A stretch of 36,390 nucleotides of DNA from Streptomyces sp. WM4235 (GTDB lineage: Bacteria > Actinomycetota > Actinomycetes > Streptomycetales > Streptomycetaceae). A program made the translations under genes and the position numbers. The DNA is taken from the NCBI RefSeq assembly GCF_001279725.1, contig NZ_LGDE01000439.1, positions 1 to 36,390 on the forward strand, given 5' to 3'. This document shows positions 1 to 7,133 of the stretch, piece after piece. Under the pieces are notes generated by a model. That model was not told the DNA's origin and did no database searches. It saw nothing but the letters and a program-made list of their open reading frames with translations. Position 1 is the first letter of the stretch. Each line of letters opens with the position of its first letter.

Positions 1-370
1 AGTCCATGGAGGGGTTGAGGGCCGAGGCGGCGAGGTCGGCGGCGACCGCGACGGCGAGGGGCGGGCAGTGCAGGTGGGCGGCGCAGAGCGGGTCGGCGGG
101 GTCGGCGGCGCCCGCGGCGAGGGTGTGGACGAGGGTGCGCAGGGCTTCGTGGTCGCCGGCGCCGCGGGTGGGGAGTACGTCGCCCAGTGCGGCGGTGACG
201 CGGGCGGTGACGGCGGCGGGGCCGCCGGCGGGGAGGGGGCCGGCGCGTTCGGCGGCGCCGTCGTGCAGGGCGTCGAGGACGGTGTCGAGGAGGGGCCGCA
301 GGGCGTCGGCGCCGCCGAGGCCTCCGGCGAGCGGGGACGGCGGTGGCGGGGTGCCGGGCGGCGGGGTCAT
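1..370 (-). CDS. Pyridoxal-phosphate-dependent decarboxylase, N-terminal part
   Basis: Partial leftward gene running off the left edge; 123 codons are visible. The start is the ATG at 370, preceded seven bases upstream by an AAGGA ribosome site (377-381). The visible protein has a proline-rich leader and then reads LCAAHLHCPPLAVAVAADLA followed by ASALNPSMD. This resembles the region where group II PLP decarboxylases (L-2,4-diaminobutyrate, glutamate or aromatic amino acid decarboxylases) begin their conserved fold, with H-x-H and N-x-S-M-D elements near the dimer interface. The catalytic lysine would lie beyond the window, so the substrate cannot be told. It follows pepN in the same direction. 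Family assignment is from memory of the motif and is moderately sure. Confidence 0.6.
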   Translation of the reverse strand, partial: MTPPPGTPPPPSPLAGGLGGADALRPLLDTVLDALHDGAAERAGPLPAGGPAAVTARVTAALGDVLPTRGAGDHEALRTLVHTLAAGAADPADPLCAAHLHCPPLAVAVAADLAASALNPSMD

Positions 371-390
371 CCGGTGTCCTTAGCGGAGGC

Positions 391-419
391 GGGCGGGAAC
401 GGCCTGGTCGTTCCCGCCC
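391..419 (-). terminator. Hairpin between pepN and the decarboxylase gene
   Basis: A perfect 11-bp inverted repeat (GGGCGGGAACG and its complement) encloses a 7-base loop. It lies downstream of pepN and just before the ribosome site of the next gene. It could be a pepN terminator without a T-tract, as is common in Streptomyces, or an attenuator for the decarboxylase gene. Confidence 0.5.
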
Positions 420-539
420 AGCACAACGATCAGACCCGAATGGGGTAACCGCCGGGGTTTGTCCGCCCGTCCGGTCTCGGCCGGGTGTTCGGTCGGACCG
501 GCCCGGGGGCGTTCCCGTGTGCGGGCCGGTGGCCGGTGG

Positions 540-3044
540 TCAGCCGTTGCCGCGGATGCGCAGGGCGCGGGCGAGGTCGTCGAGCTGGTCGACGAGTTGG
601 CGGCGCAGCAGCGGGATGATGTCGGTGTCGTCCAGGCAGGTGCGGCCGGCGCGGAGGTTGGCCTCGTCGACGGCGTGCGAGGGGAAGGCCCACCGGCCGA
701 CGGCCTGGCCGATGGCGGGTCCGCGGCGGGCGCCGAGGGCGACGGCCTCGGGGTAGTAGCGCGGCACGTAGTCCTGTACGAGTTCGGCTTGTTCGGGCTG
801 CCAGAAGCCGGAGGCGGTGGCCTTGAAGAGGTAGTTGGACAGGGTGTCGTCGTGGAACATGCGTTGCCAGGCGGCGGCCTTGGCCTCGGGGGTGGGGAGC
901 GCGGCGCGGCAGCGGGCGGCGCCCTCTTCCCCGGTGGCGCTGGGGTCGTCGGCGAGGGCGGTGTCGATGTCGGCTTCGGTGACGGCGCCGAGGACGGCGA
1001 GTCGGGCGAGGATGCGCCAGCGCAGTTCGGGGTCGAGTTCGGGTCCGCCGGGGACGGTGCCGTCGGCGAGCCAGCCGGCGAGGGTGTCGGGCTGGGTGGC
1101 GCTGTCGATGTGGACGCGGACGGCGGCGAGGCGCAGGCCGGGGTCGGAGCCGTCCTCGGTGCGGCGCATCAGGGCGCGGGCGACGGTGGTGAGGGTGTTG
1201 AGGGCGGCGGTGCGGCGGCCGGGGGCGACGTAGTGGGCGGCGACGCGGTTGCGGGCGAAGCCGAGGACGCCCTGGACGATCGCGAGGTCGTTCTCCTCGG
1301 GGAGGTGGGCGTGCGCGGTCTCCAGGTAGGACTCGGGTTCCAGTTCGCCGTCGCGGACCATGTCGCGCAGGGAGTTCCAGACGACGGCGCGGGTGAGCGG
1401 GCCGGGGATGCGGGACAGGCCGCGCAGGGCGGTTTCCTCGGAGACGGCGTCGAAGCGGATCTTGACGTAGCCGAGGTCCTGGTCGTTGAGGAGGATCAGG
1501 TCGGGTCGCCGGCCGCTCGCGGAGACGACTTCGGTGCTGGGGACGTCCAGGTCGAGGTGTTCGCGCAGTTCCAGGTCGCCGGTGGGGTCGCGGTCGTAGA
1601 GGCCGACGGTGATGTGGTGGGGGCGGCTGCCGTGGTGGTCGACGGTGAGGGTCCAGCCGGCGTCGCCGTCCTCGACGCGCGGGGTGAGGGTGTCGACGCC
1701 GGTGGTGCGCAGCCAGGTGTCGGCCCAGGTGTGGACGTCGCGTTCGGTGTGGGCGGCGAGGGAGTCCACGAAGTCGGCGAGGGAGGCGTTGGCGAACTTG
1801 TGGCGCGCGAAGTGGGTGTTGATGCCGGCGAGGAAGTCCTTCTCGCCGAGCCAGGCGACGAGTTGGCGCAGGGCCGAGGCGCCCTTGGCGTAGGAGATGC
1901 CGTCGAAGTTGAGGAGGGCGGAGGCGGTGTCGGGGACGTCCTCGGGGGCGGGGGCGACGGGGGGGGGGGAGGGGCGTTGGTCGGCTTCGTAGCCCCAGGG
2001 TTTGCGCTCCATGCCGAACTCGGTCCAGGTCTGGGTGTAGCCGGTGGCTTCGACGAGGGTCTGGTAGCCCATGTACTCGGCGAAGGACTCGTTGAGCCAG
2101 ATGTCGTCGAACCAGCGGAGGGTGACGAGGTCGCCGAACCACATGTGGGCCATCTCGTGGGCGATGACCATGGCGCGGCCCTGGCGTTCGGTGTCGGTGA
2201 CGGCCGAGCGGAAGATGAACTCGTCGCGGAAGGTGACCAGGCCGGGGTTCTCCATGGCGCCGGCGTTGAACTCGGGGACGAACGCCTGGTCGTAGGAGTC
2301 GAACGGGTAGGGCTCGGCGAACTTCTCGTGGTAGCGGTCGAAGCAGGCGGTGGTGACGGAGAGGATCTCGTCGGCGTCGGCGTCGAGGTGGGGTGCGAGG
2401 GACTGCCGGCAGTGGAGGGCGAACGGCAGGCCGGCGTGGTCGGTGCGGACGGTGTGCCAGGGTCCGCCGGCAATCGCGGCGAGGTAGGTGGAGATCGCGG
2501 GCGTGGGGGCGGAGGTCCAGGTGCCGGCGCCGTCCTCGGGCCGGTCGGCGCCGCGGGTGGTGATGCCGTTGGCGAGGACGGTCCAGTGGGCGGGGGCGGT
2601 GACGGTGAAGGCGAAGACGGCCTTCAGGTCGGGTTGGTCGAAGGCGGCGAAGACCCGCTGGACGTCGTCCAGGAACATCTGGGAGTAGACGTACGTCTCG
2701 CCGTCCGCGGGGTCGGTGAAGCGGTGCAGGCCCTCGCCGGTGCGGGAGTAGTTCATGCGGGCGTCGACGCGCAGCTCGTGGGGGCCCGGGGTGAGCCCGG
2801 TGAGCGGGAGGCGGTTGTCGGTGAGGCCGGCGGGGTCGACGGGCCGGCCGTCGAGTTCGACGGAGCGCAGTTCGTCCGGTTTCAGCTCGACGAAGGTGTC
2901 ACCGGCGGCGCGGGCCGTGAACCGGATGACGGTGGTGGAGGTGAAGGTCTCGTCACCGGTGGTGAGGTCGAGGGTGACGTCGTAGTGGTGGACGTCGAGG
3001 AGCCGGGCTCGGAGCTGCGCTTCGTTGCGCGTCAATGCGGACAT
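540..3044 (-). CDS. pepN: Aminopeptidase N (M1 family zinc metallopeptidase)
   Basis: 834-residue M1 aminopeptidase that removes N-terminal amino acids from peptides in the cytoplasm. The full gluzincin signature is present: substrate-binding GAMEN at about residues 262-266, zinc site HEMAH at about 296-300, and the third zinc ligand in WLNESFAEYMG about 19 residues on. The C-terminal half is the long helical ERAP1-like domain, and the length is normal for actinobacterial PepN. I start at the ATG giving MSALTRNEAQL; an ATG three codons upstream (3053) is possible. An 11-G run at about 1959-1969 encodes part of a proline-rich loop without breaking the frame. A large rightward ORF on the other strand is a GC shadow. 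Host housekeeping gene, not part of the prophage. Confidence 0.95.
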   Translation of the reverse strand: MSALTRNEAQLRARLLDVHHYDVTLDLTTGDETFTSTTVIRFTARAAGDTFVELKPDELRSVELDGRPVDPAGLTDNRLPLTGLTPGPHELRVDARMNYSRTGEGLHRFTDPADGETYVYSQMFLDDVQRVFAAFDQPDLKAVFAFTVTAPAHWTVLANGITTRGADRPEDGAGTWTSAPTPAISTYLAAIAGGPWHTVRTDHAGLPFALHCRQSLAPHLDADADEILSVTTACFDRYHEKFAEPYPFDSYDQAFVPEFNAGAMENPGLVTFRDEFIFRSAVTDTERQGRAMVIAHEMAHMWFGDLVTLRWFDDIWLNESFAEYMGYQTLVEATGYTQTWTEFGMERKPWGYEADQRPSPPPVAPAPEDVPDTASALLNFDGISYAKGASALRQLVAWLGEKDFLAGINTHFARHKFANASLADFVDSLAAHTERDVHTWADTWLRTTGVDTLTPRVEDGDAGWTLTVDHHGSRPHHITVGLYDRDPTGDLELREHLDLDVPSTEVVSASGRRPDLILLNDQDLGYVKIRFDAVSEETALRGLSRIPGPLTRAVVWNSLRDMVRDGELEPESYLETAHAHLPEENDLAIVQGVLGFARNRVAAHYVAPGRRTAALNTLTTVARALMRRTEDGSDPGLRLAAVRVHIDSATQPDTLAGWLADGTVPGGPELDPELRWRILARLAVLGAVTEADIDTALADDPSATGEEGAARCRAALPTPEAKAAAWQRMFHDDTLSNYLFKATASGFWQPEQAELVQDYVPRYYPEAVALGARRGPAIGQAVGRWAFPSHAVDEANLRAGRTCLDDTDIIPLLRRQLVDQLDDLARALRIRGNG

Positions 3045-3086
3045 GGGGCCCATGCTGCCCGATGGGTCGGGCGGGCCCCCAGGGGC

Positions 3087-3164
3087 CTACTCCTCGCCGG
3101 CTGCGATCGTCTCGTGGTGGCGGATGACCTCGGCGATGATGAAGTTGAGGAGTTTCTCCGCAGA
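3087..3164 (-). pseudogene. 3' remnant of a host gene cut by the prophage
   Basis: An open frame of 25 codons ends in TAG 43 bases before pepN, in the same direction. It reads SAEKLLNFIIAEVIRHHETI then AAGEE and has typical Streptomyces codon use. Going upstream, the frame hits TGA at 3165-3167 with no start codon, and base composition and coding character change there. The simplest reading is that this is the C-terminal end of a gene once co-transcribed with pepN, whose 5' part was separated by insertion of the prophage. I do not recognise the family from 25 residues. A short non-coding coincidence is possible but less likely given the amphipathic, helix-like sequence. Confidence 0.5.
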
Positions 3165-3246
3165 TCATGGACACATCACTCACCTGCAGTGCGACCGAGG
3201 AGTTCCCAGGTCAGGGCTTCCCACTCAACCGCCGGGCGCACCGTCT

Positions 3247-3287
3247 AGCACTCTCGGGACACCCTGAGAGCACTCTAAGAGCACTCT
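3247..3287. repeat. Three phased AGCACTCT repeats near the prophage end
   Basis: The octamer AGCACTCT occurs at 3247-3254, 3269-3276 and 3280-3287. Start-to-start distances are 22 and 11 bases, so all copies face the same side of the helix. Tyrosine integrases bind short repeated arm-type sites beside the crossover core, and the position close to the truncated host gene fits. This role is inferred. Confidence 0.45.
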
Positions 3288-3360
3288 CAGTACACGAGCG
3301 CGGCCCCTAAATATCTCCTGCCAGCCTCATTGAAATCGGCAGGTCAGGCCAGGAAGTGGG

Positions 3361-3392
3361 GCGGCCCCCTCTCCCGTCGGAGAAGGGGCCGC
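3361..3392. terminator. Strong hairpin near the prophage left end
   Basis: GCGGCCCC-TCTCC pairs with GGAGA-GGGGCCGC around a CGTC loop: 13 pairs with one mismatch. It lies where leftward prophage transcripts would meet pepN, or where rightward host transcripts would enter the prophage, and could work in both directions. Confidence 0.6.
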
Positions 3393-3540
3393 CTTGCGTC
3401 GGAAGGTCGACCATGGGGCCATCCACATCGACCTCGCCGACGCGCTCGTGGGGCCACGTTGCGCGGCCGATTCAACAAGATCACAAAAAGCGGGATGCAT
3501 CCTGCAGACAAAACGATCTTGAGCATCAACTGTTCAGAGG

Positions 3541-3771
3541 GTGCAACCAGCAACGCCCCCATGGATCACCGACGCTCGCATCGCGCTTGGCAATCGAGTC
3601 CGTGCCGCCCGCATCGACGCCGACCTGACCCAGGACGAGCTCGCTGAGTTGGCCGGCGTCCATCGGACGACCGTGCAAGATACCGAGCGAGGCAAGACCG
3701 ACCCGAAGTTCAGCCTGCTGCTTCGCCTTGCCCGCGCCCTTCGCCTCCCGGCGAGAGACCTCATGCCATGA
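3541..3771 (+). CDS. Small XRE-family helix-turn-helix regulator
   Basis: 76-residue protein that is almost only a lambda-repressor/Cro-type domain: GNRVRAARIDADLTQDELAE, then LAGVHRTTVQDTERGK as recognition helix and following turn (about residues 30-52), then KFSLLLRLARALRL. No C-terminal dimerisation or protease domain is present, so it cannot be a RecA-cleavable repressor. The only in-frame start after an upstream TGA is the GTG at 3541; AGAGG touches it directly, so initiation may be weak or leaderless. It is the first rightward gene inside the prophage and is preceded by palindromes. Candidate immunity or accessory regulator; domain sure, role inferred. Confidence 0.8.
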   Translation: MQPATPPWITDARIALGNRVRAARIDADLTQDELAELAGVHRTTVQDTERGKTDPKFSLLLRLARALRLPARDLMP

Positions 3772-3928
3772 CATCGCGACGGTAACTGGAAACGCATTTC
3801 CGGCCACGCCCCGCGATTGCCCCAGTCTGCCTGCCCCATGCATCGGTCGCCAGGGGGTTCGCAGATATATGCAGACGCATCGCGTCGATGACCTGCGAAT
3901 TCGTCACCAACCGTAAGGCTCTACCCAG

Positions 3929-3985
3929 CAGTTGACAACTGTTCTATCGAACAAGCGTCCGAAAGTTTGTTGAAGTGAACGCTTG
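3929..3985. promoter_or_regulatory. Operator-like cluster of inverted repeats
   Basis: CAGTTGACAACTG (3929-3941) is a perfect 13-bp palindrome around a central A and contains TTGACA, a consensus -35 element. It is followed by GTTC-N4-GAAC (3941-3952) and by CAAGCG (3952-3957) paired with CGCTTG (3980-3985). The stretch is less GC-rich than its surroundings. It looks like a regulated promoter or a binding site for a small prophage regulator such as the XRE protein just upstream; which protein binds is unknown. Confidence 0.45.
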
Positions 3986-4001
3986 CTAACGCTGGCCGGT
4001 A

Positions 4002-4039
4002 CCCGCCCCTCCCGCTGCCGCCGCTGCCGGAGGGGCGGG
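4002..4039. terminator. GC-rich hairpin
   Basis: A perfect 11-bp stem (CCCGCCCCTCC with GGAGGGGCGGG) encloses a 16-base loop. There is no T-tract. It could be a terminator or a leader structure for the following small ORF. Confidence 0.45.
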
Positions 4040-4144
4040 AGTCAGGGGTGCGGGGCGCCGGGGCGGGGTGCACTCATGCCCGTACTCTCCCCCACGCCAG
4101 CCGACCTGTACCGGTTGTCGGTGCCGCCTCGTAAGATCGGCCGC

Positions 4145-4300
4145 ATGATCCGATCCGCTGAGATCGTCAACGCGGAGATCCGCGAGCTGTGGGCGTCGGG
4201 AAGCCTGGACCCGCGCGACCGGGACCGGTACCTGAGGCTCGTCGTCGAGTACGCCGAGGCGTTGCGTGCCGAGCGGGAGTCGGCGGAGCTGGCCGCCTAG
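4145..4300 (+). CDS. Small hypothetical protein (51 aa)
   Basis: Short acidic, helical protein beginning MIRSAEIVNAEIRELWASG and ending in an E/A-rich helix. I recognise it as a type often met in Streptomyces phages and mobile elements, without known function. The start at 4145 is chosen because conserved-looking sequence begins there. A TAAGAT -10-like element ends eight bases before this ATG, which would give a leaderless transcript, although no good -35 is seen. Upstream alternatives are 4076 and 3983. A perfect terminator follows. Confidence 0.6.
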   Translation: MIRSAEIVNAEIRELWASGSLDPRDRDRYLRLVVEYAEALRAERESAELAA

Positions 4301-4358
4301 GGGGGCGAGACATGGCCCCCAATGAGGTGGTCGAGTGCGAGTAGCCATGCATGCGACG

Positions 4359-4388
4359 GAGCCCCCGGTCCCTACGGATCGGGGGCTC
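4359..4388. terminator. Terminator between convergent genes
   Basis: GAGCCCCCG pairs perfectly with CGGGGGCTC (9 bp) around a 12-base loop. It lies between the rightward small gene ending at 4300 and the leftward gene ending at 4408, so it can serve both. Confidence 0.75.
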
Positions 4389-4407
4389 TCGCGTGCCTGC
4401 GCTGGCG

Positions 4408-4857
4408 TCAGCGTCCCGCAGCCACGAGCGCGGCCACCAGCAGCCACCCCTTGTGCCAGGACTGATCCATCAGGTAGCCGGCGCCTGGGTCGCGTTGGAG
4501 CCATTTGGCATGCCCGGTGGCCGCGGCGAGGCGGACGATGCCTCGGGGCTGCGGGTCGCGCCAGTGCCCGCCCTGCCGGTCCGCGATGTAGTGGGTGAGG
4601 GCGGACACGGCGAGCGCGGCGGCTGCCCGGTGGGGTGTGAGACGCAGCCCGAGGAGCTTGGATCCTGCGGCGAGCGCGAGGCCTTGGGTGAGCGTGTAGG
4701 TGGCGACGTGCGCGGCGCAGGCGCGGGCGCCGTCCGATCCGGGTTTGCCCTTGGTGACGGCTTGCGTGTCGATTTGGACCCAGTGGTCGGCGACTTCGTG
4801 GCTGGCGGTGAGGAGGGCGTAGGCGGCGGCGAAGCGGGCGGCGGGCGTCGTGGTCAT
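4408..4857 (-). CDS. DUF3307-like membrane protein
   Basis: 149-residue protein with alternating hydrophobic helices. The pattern HEVADHWVQIDTQAVTKG near residues 20-37 and LTHYIADR near 88-94 matches the H-x-x-x-D-x-x-x-Q ... H-x-x-x-D layout of DUF3307 membrane proteins, found in phages and other mobile elements of actinobacteria. Biochemical function is unknown. The ATG at 4857 has a clear AAGGAG ribosome site. It is the left-most leftward gene of the integrase side, separated from the integrase operon by a terminator and a small rightward ORF. Family moderately sure. Confidence 0.7.
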   Translation of the reverse strand: MTTTPAARFAAAYALLTASHEVADHWVQIDTQAVTKGKPGSDGARACAAHVATYTLTQGLALAAGSKLLGLRLTPHRAAAALAVSALTHYIADRQGGHWRDPQPRGIVRLAAATGHAKWLQRDPGAGYLMDQSWHKGWLLVAALVAAGR

Positions 4858-4934
4858 CGGCTGCTCCTTCGGTGTGGTGGTGCCATGGTGGCAGCGGCGC
4901 GCGGGGGCGTCTGGCCTTTTGGTGCGGACGGGCG

Positions 4935-5132
4935 GTGGCGTGGAGCACGTCCCGGCTGGCGTGGGATGCCGTGCGCGAGGACCCGATGCCGGAGGCGTGG
5001 GAGGAGTGGCGGACGCGGGCGGCCGAGGTGCAGGCCGCGCTGACCGTGTGGGCGAAGGAGGCGGGGGAGTTGCGGAACGAAGTCGAGGCGGCGGTGAAGG
5101 CGGCCGTGCGGCACCCGGATTCCGCCGCCTGA
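4935..5132 (+). CDS. Small hypothetical protein (48-65 aa)
   Basis: Rightward ORF on the strand opposite its neighbours. With the GTG at 4935 it encodes 65 residues (VAWSTSRLAWDAV...). With the ATG at 4986, which has GAGGA a few bases before it, it encodes 48 residues starting MPEAWEEWRTRAAEV. The protein is an acidic amphipathic helix, likely a small coiled coil. It ends in a terminator-like hairpin at 5140. Function unknown; coding status rests on clean codon use and the paired ribosome site and terminator. Confidence 0.5.
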   Translation: MAWSTSRLAWDAVREDPMPEAWEEWRTRAAEVQAALTVWAKEAGELRNEVEAAVKAAVRHPDSAA

Positions 5133-5139
5133 CAGCACT

Positions 5140-5183
5140 CCGCCCCGCCGGTCGCTGTCCCCCGTGGGGGGCCGGTGGGGCGG
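5140..5183. terminator. Bidirectional terminator hairpin
   Basis: CCGCCCCGCCGG (5140-5151) pairs with CCGGTGGGGCGG (5172-5183) with one mismatch, around a 20-base spacer. It follows the small rightward ORF. The rest of the gap, to 5344, shows no gene I can support. Confidence 0.6.
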
Positions 5184-5344
5184 ATCGAGTAGCACCGCAG
5201 CCCGCGGTAATCGCTCGAATGTGATGAGCCGATGGTACGCCCGGGGGCTGACAGCGGGGCGGGCCGCTGCGACGACCCGCCCCCATGAGCCCGTCCAGGC
5301 AAGGAGCGGCTTCGACTCCAGGATGGCGGGCTGCCGGCCGCCTG

Positions 5345-5569
5345 TCACGCCTGCCGGACAGTCCCGGACGCCGCAGTTGGCTTCCAGGTCGTCATCCGGA
5401 AGTGCGCGTACTGGTCCGGCTGGTCGGGGGTGTACCGCTCGTAGGTGTACTCCATGGGGGCGCCGACCTGGTGGTCCAGCTTGATCACTCTGGGGATTGG
5501 TGGCGTCATGTCTATCGCCTGCCCGTCGAGCGGTCCGCCGTGGAAGATCATGGTCATGGGGTTGCTCAT
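5345..5569 (-). CDS. Small phage protein with HGGPLDG motif (74 aa)
   Basis: Starts at the ATG at 5569, preceded by AAGGGG. Near the N-terminus it carries MIFHGGPLDGQAIDM; the HGGPLDG motif marks a widespread family of small uncharacterised phage proteins. The middle reads YTYERYTPDQ and is probably beta-rich. It is the last gene of the leftward integrase operon, 17 bases after the stop of the gene before it. Function unknown. Confidence 0.7.
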   Translation of the reverse strand: MSNPMTMIFHGGPLDGQAIDMTPPIPRVIKLDHQVGAPMEYTYERYTPDQPDQYAHFRMTTWKPTAASGTVRQA

Positions 5570-5585
5570 CGTTCGGCCCCTTCGG

Positions 5586-5840
5586 TCAGTTGGCCCGAGT
5601 GCGGAACAGGTGACCGCAGGGCTTGAACCCAGTGCGGACGTAGGTACCGTCCACCTCGAAGGCCCGCTCCTCCACCCACTGCTTGATCTCTGTCGGTTCG
5701 ATGTCGCACTGGGGGCAAGCCGGTAGCGGCGGGTAGTCCGGCTGCTGGAGAACGAGGCGCACGATCTCGTCCTCTCGCTGCTGGGCCGCCTGCTCAAGCT
5801 CGCCGAGCCATGAGCTGGGCATGTCGATCGGGGTGTTCAT
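5586..5840 (-). CDS. Small protein with a possible zinc-binding site (84 aa)
   Basis: Starts at the ATG at 5840 with a strong AGGAGG site. A helical first half rich in Q and E (SSWLGELEQAAQQREDEIVR) is followed by CPQC near residue 50 and a C-terminal PCGH, which together could hold one metal ion. Member of the leftward integrase operon. Family not recognised. Confidence 0.65.
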   Translation of the reverse strand: MNTPIDMPSSWLGELEQAAQQREDEIVRLVLQQPDYPPLPACPQCDIEPTEIKQWVEERAFEVDGTYVRTGFKPCGHLFRTRAN

Positions 5841-5880
5841 CGGACCTCCTTCGAGTGGGCGGGCAGCGCATAACGTTCCC

Positions 5881-6105
5881 TTAAGTCCTGCTGGCCTGGG
5901 GGTCAATCACGTCTGCCGCGTCCTGGAACGCCACGTGAACGGGGCCTATTTCACCCGGGTCGTAGTCGTGGTCTCGGATGCGGGTGGCCAGCTCGTGCGC
6001 ATAGTCGTTCATGAGGTCGCGTGCTGCATCTACGCTCGCGCCGTGCACCATCAGCCAGTTCCAGAGCCGAGATGACGGCAGGGTCGTGTCGAACGGATCG
6101 GACAT
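5881..6105 (-). CDS. Small hypothetical protein (74 aa)
   Basis: Starts at the ATG at 6105 with GGAGA five bases before it, 11 bases downstream of the integrase stop. It is acidic and helical, with SRLWNWLMVHGASVDAARDL in the first half. No family recognised. Co-transcription with the integrase is inferred from spacing. An excision factor encoded beside an integrase would be this size, but no helix-turn-helix is evident. Confidence 0.6.
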   Translation of the reverse strand: MSDPFDTTLPSSRLWNWLMVHGASVDAARDLMNDYAHELATRIRDHDYDPGEIGPVHVAFQDAADVIDPQASRT

Positions 6106-6116
6106 GGTGATCTCCT

Positions 6117-7133
6117 CTACAGTCCGATGTCCTCGGATGCGGCGTCGGTCCAGGCGTCGGCCTCCTGGATGTAGCCCCAGAAGACCGGCGAGTTGGCGGC
6201 GTGGCCGGACTGGGCGCGGATCTTCTCCTCGCGCTTGCCGGCTTGGCGGGCGGTCGTGATGAAGCCGGACCGCATGGAGTGTCCGGTAAGCCGGACGGCG
6301 AGCCCAGCGCGTTCGGCGCTGCGGGAGATGATCTCTTGGCAGCCGGATGGGGAGAGCCTGTCGGCGCCGAGCGTTCCGTGGACGCTGATCGGCCGGAAGG
6401 CCGGGCCGTCAGTGAGTCCGGCGGCCGACTTCCAGACGAGCCAGGCCCGGACGGGGCAGGTGTCAGGGTTCTTGCCGTAGGCGACCCGGACCTTGCGGGC
6501 GGGGAGGCCCTTGACGGAGGGGACTTGGACGTCGAGGCCCTTGCCGACGAGGGTGATGCCGTCCGTCCGGAGGGCCGCGACTTCCGAGGATCGCCCGGCG
6601 ATCCCGAACGCCATGAGCCAGAGCGCGCGGTCGCGGAGTCCGGCGAGGCCAGCGGGGGCGGCGGCGTACATCTGCCGGAGCTGCTCCGGTGTGGCGGCGG
6701 GTGCTTTGCCTCGGCCTCGGGCGATCCGGTCGGGGTCGGCTTTGAGCGGCTTTAGGGCTTGGCGGGCGGCGACCGTGGCGGTCTTGGGTACCTCGACGCC
6801 CTGCGACCGTGCGGTGACCGTGACGCCCGTGATCCTGCGGTCGATGCTGGCTGGGGCGGCGAGCTTGATGGTGTCGAGCCAGACGACGAAGCCGACGAGC
6901 ATGCCCTTGGTGACGTGCGTGGAGGCGACGCGGTGGCCGGTGCGTTCGCCGAGCCAGTCGTGGAACTCTTCCCACAGGTTCCAGTCGTTGGCGTAGCCGC
7001 GCTTCGTGTTGTGGGGACGGATCCGGTCGAGGTGATCCTCGGCGGCTTGCTCCATGGCGGCGAGCACGGCGAGGGTCGCCGGGTCGTAGGCGGCCGGGGC
7101 GGCCGACGGCTGGTGCGGGATGAGGTCGGTCAT
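6117..7133 (-). CDS. int: Tyrosine recombinase / phage integrase
   Basis: 338-residue site-specific recombinase expected to integrate and excise the prophage. An N-terminal SAM-like core-binding domain spans about residues 20-125. The catalytic domain shows R181 (AGRSSEVAAL), K208 in the beta-hairpin (SVKGLPARK), H285 and R288 (TGHSMRSGF), H311 (QSGH) and nucleophile Y321 (WGYIQEAD). The full R-K-H-R-H-Y set is intact, so it should be active. The ATG at 7133 overlaps the stop of the gene upstream (ATGA), so the two are translationally coupled. It lies about 3 kb from the inferred left end, farther than usual, with small genes in between. No serine integrase was seen in the window. Confidence 0.93.
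   Translation of the reverse strand: MTDLIPHQPSAAPAAYDPATLAVLAAMEQAAEDHLDRIRPHNTKRGYANDWNLWEEFHDWLGERTGHRVASTHVTKGMLVGFVVWLDTIKLAAPASIDRRITGVTVTARSQGVEVPKTATVAARQALKPLKADPDRIARGRGKAPAATPEQLRQMYAAAPAGLAGLRDRALWLMAFGIAGRSSEVAALRTDGITLVGKGLDVQVPSVKGLPARKVRVAYGKNPDTCPVRAWLVWKSAAGLTDGPAFRPISVHGTLGADRLSPSGCQEIISRSAERAGLAVRLTGHSMRSGFITTARQAGKREEKIRAQSGHAANSPVFWGYIQEADAWTDAASEDIGL

Larger units (their letters stand above)
3184..3540. other. Non-coding left-end region (candidate attL arm and regulator leader)
   Basis: I see no convincing gene in these 357 bases. They hold three AGCACTCT repeats, a short CCTGCC/GGCAGG hairpin (3317-3343), a strong terminator-like hairpin (3361-3392), and an A/T-richer stretch at about 3470-3540. 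That stretch contains a 10-bp palindrome GGATGCATCC (3493-3502) and an AAGATC/GATCTT pair (about 3478-3520) just ahead of the XRE gene. The last part is a plausible promoter/operator zone. Confidence 0.5.
3772..4144. other. Gene-free stretch with stacked inverted repeats
   Basis: No supported gene is seen in these 373 bases. They contain an inverted repeat TTCGCAG/CTGCGAA (3858-3864 and 3893-3899), the operator-like cluster at 3929-3985 and a GC hairpin at 4002-4039. ORF extensions of the next small gene into this stretch (starts at 3983 or 4076) have poor coding character. Confidence 0.5.

Noticed and set aside
459..3248. Long rightward ORF (929 codons) over pepN
   Set aside because: It is antisense to a clear M1 aminopeptidase, and its product is Gly/Val/Asp/Glu-rich low complexity, the usual GC-frame shadow.
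3330..3647. Rightward ORFs starting at 3330 and 3356
   Set aside because: They overlap the terminator hairpin and the XRE gene, with proline/arginine-rich, non-conserved-looking products.
3858..3899. TTCGCAG/CTGCGAA pair considered as a tRNA or small RNA fold
   Set aside because: No acceptor, anticodon or T-arm pattern could be built; only a loose inverted repeat remains.
3987..5302. Leftward 438-codon ORF through 4-5.3 kb
   Set aside because: It runs through two terminators and shadows three small genes in other frames.
6117..7133. Serine integrase
   Set aside because: The only recombinase shows the tyrosine-family R-K-H-R-H-Y set and lacks a serine resolvase N-terminal domain.
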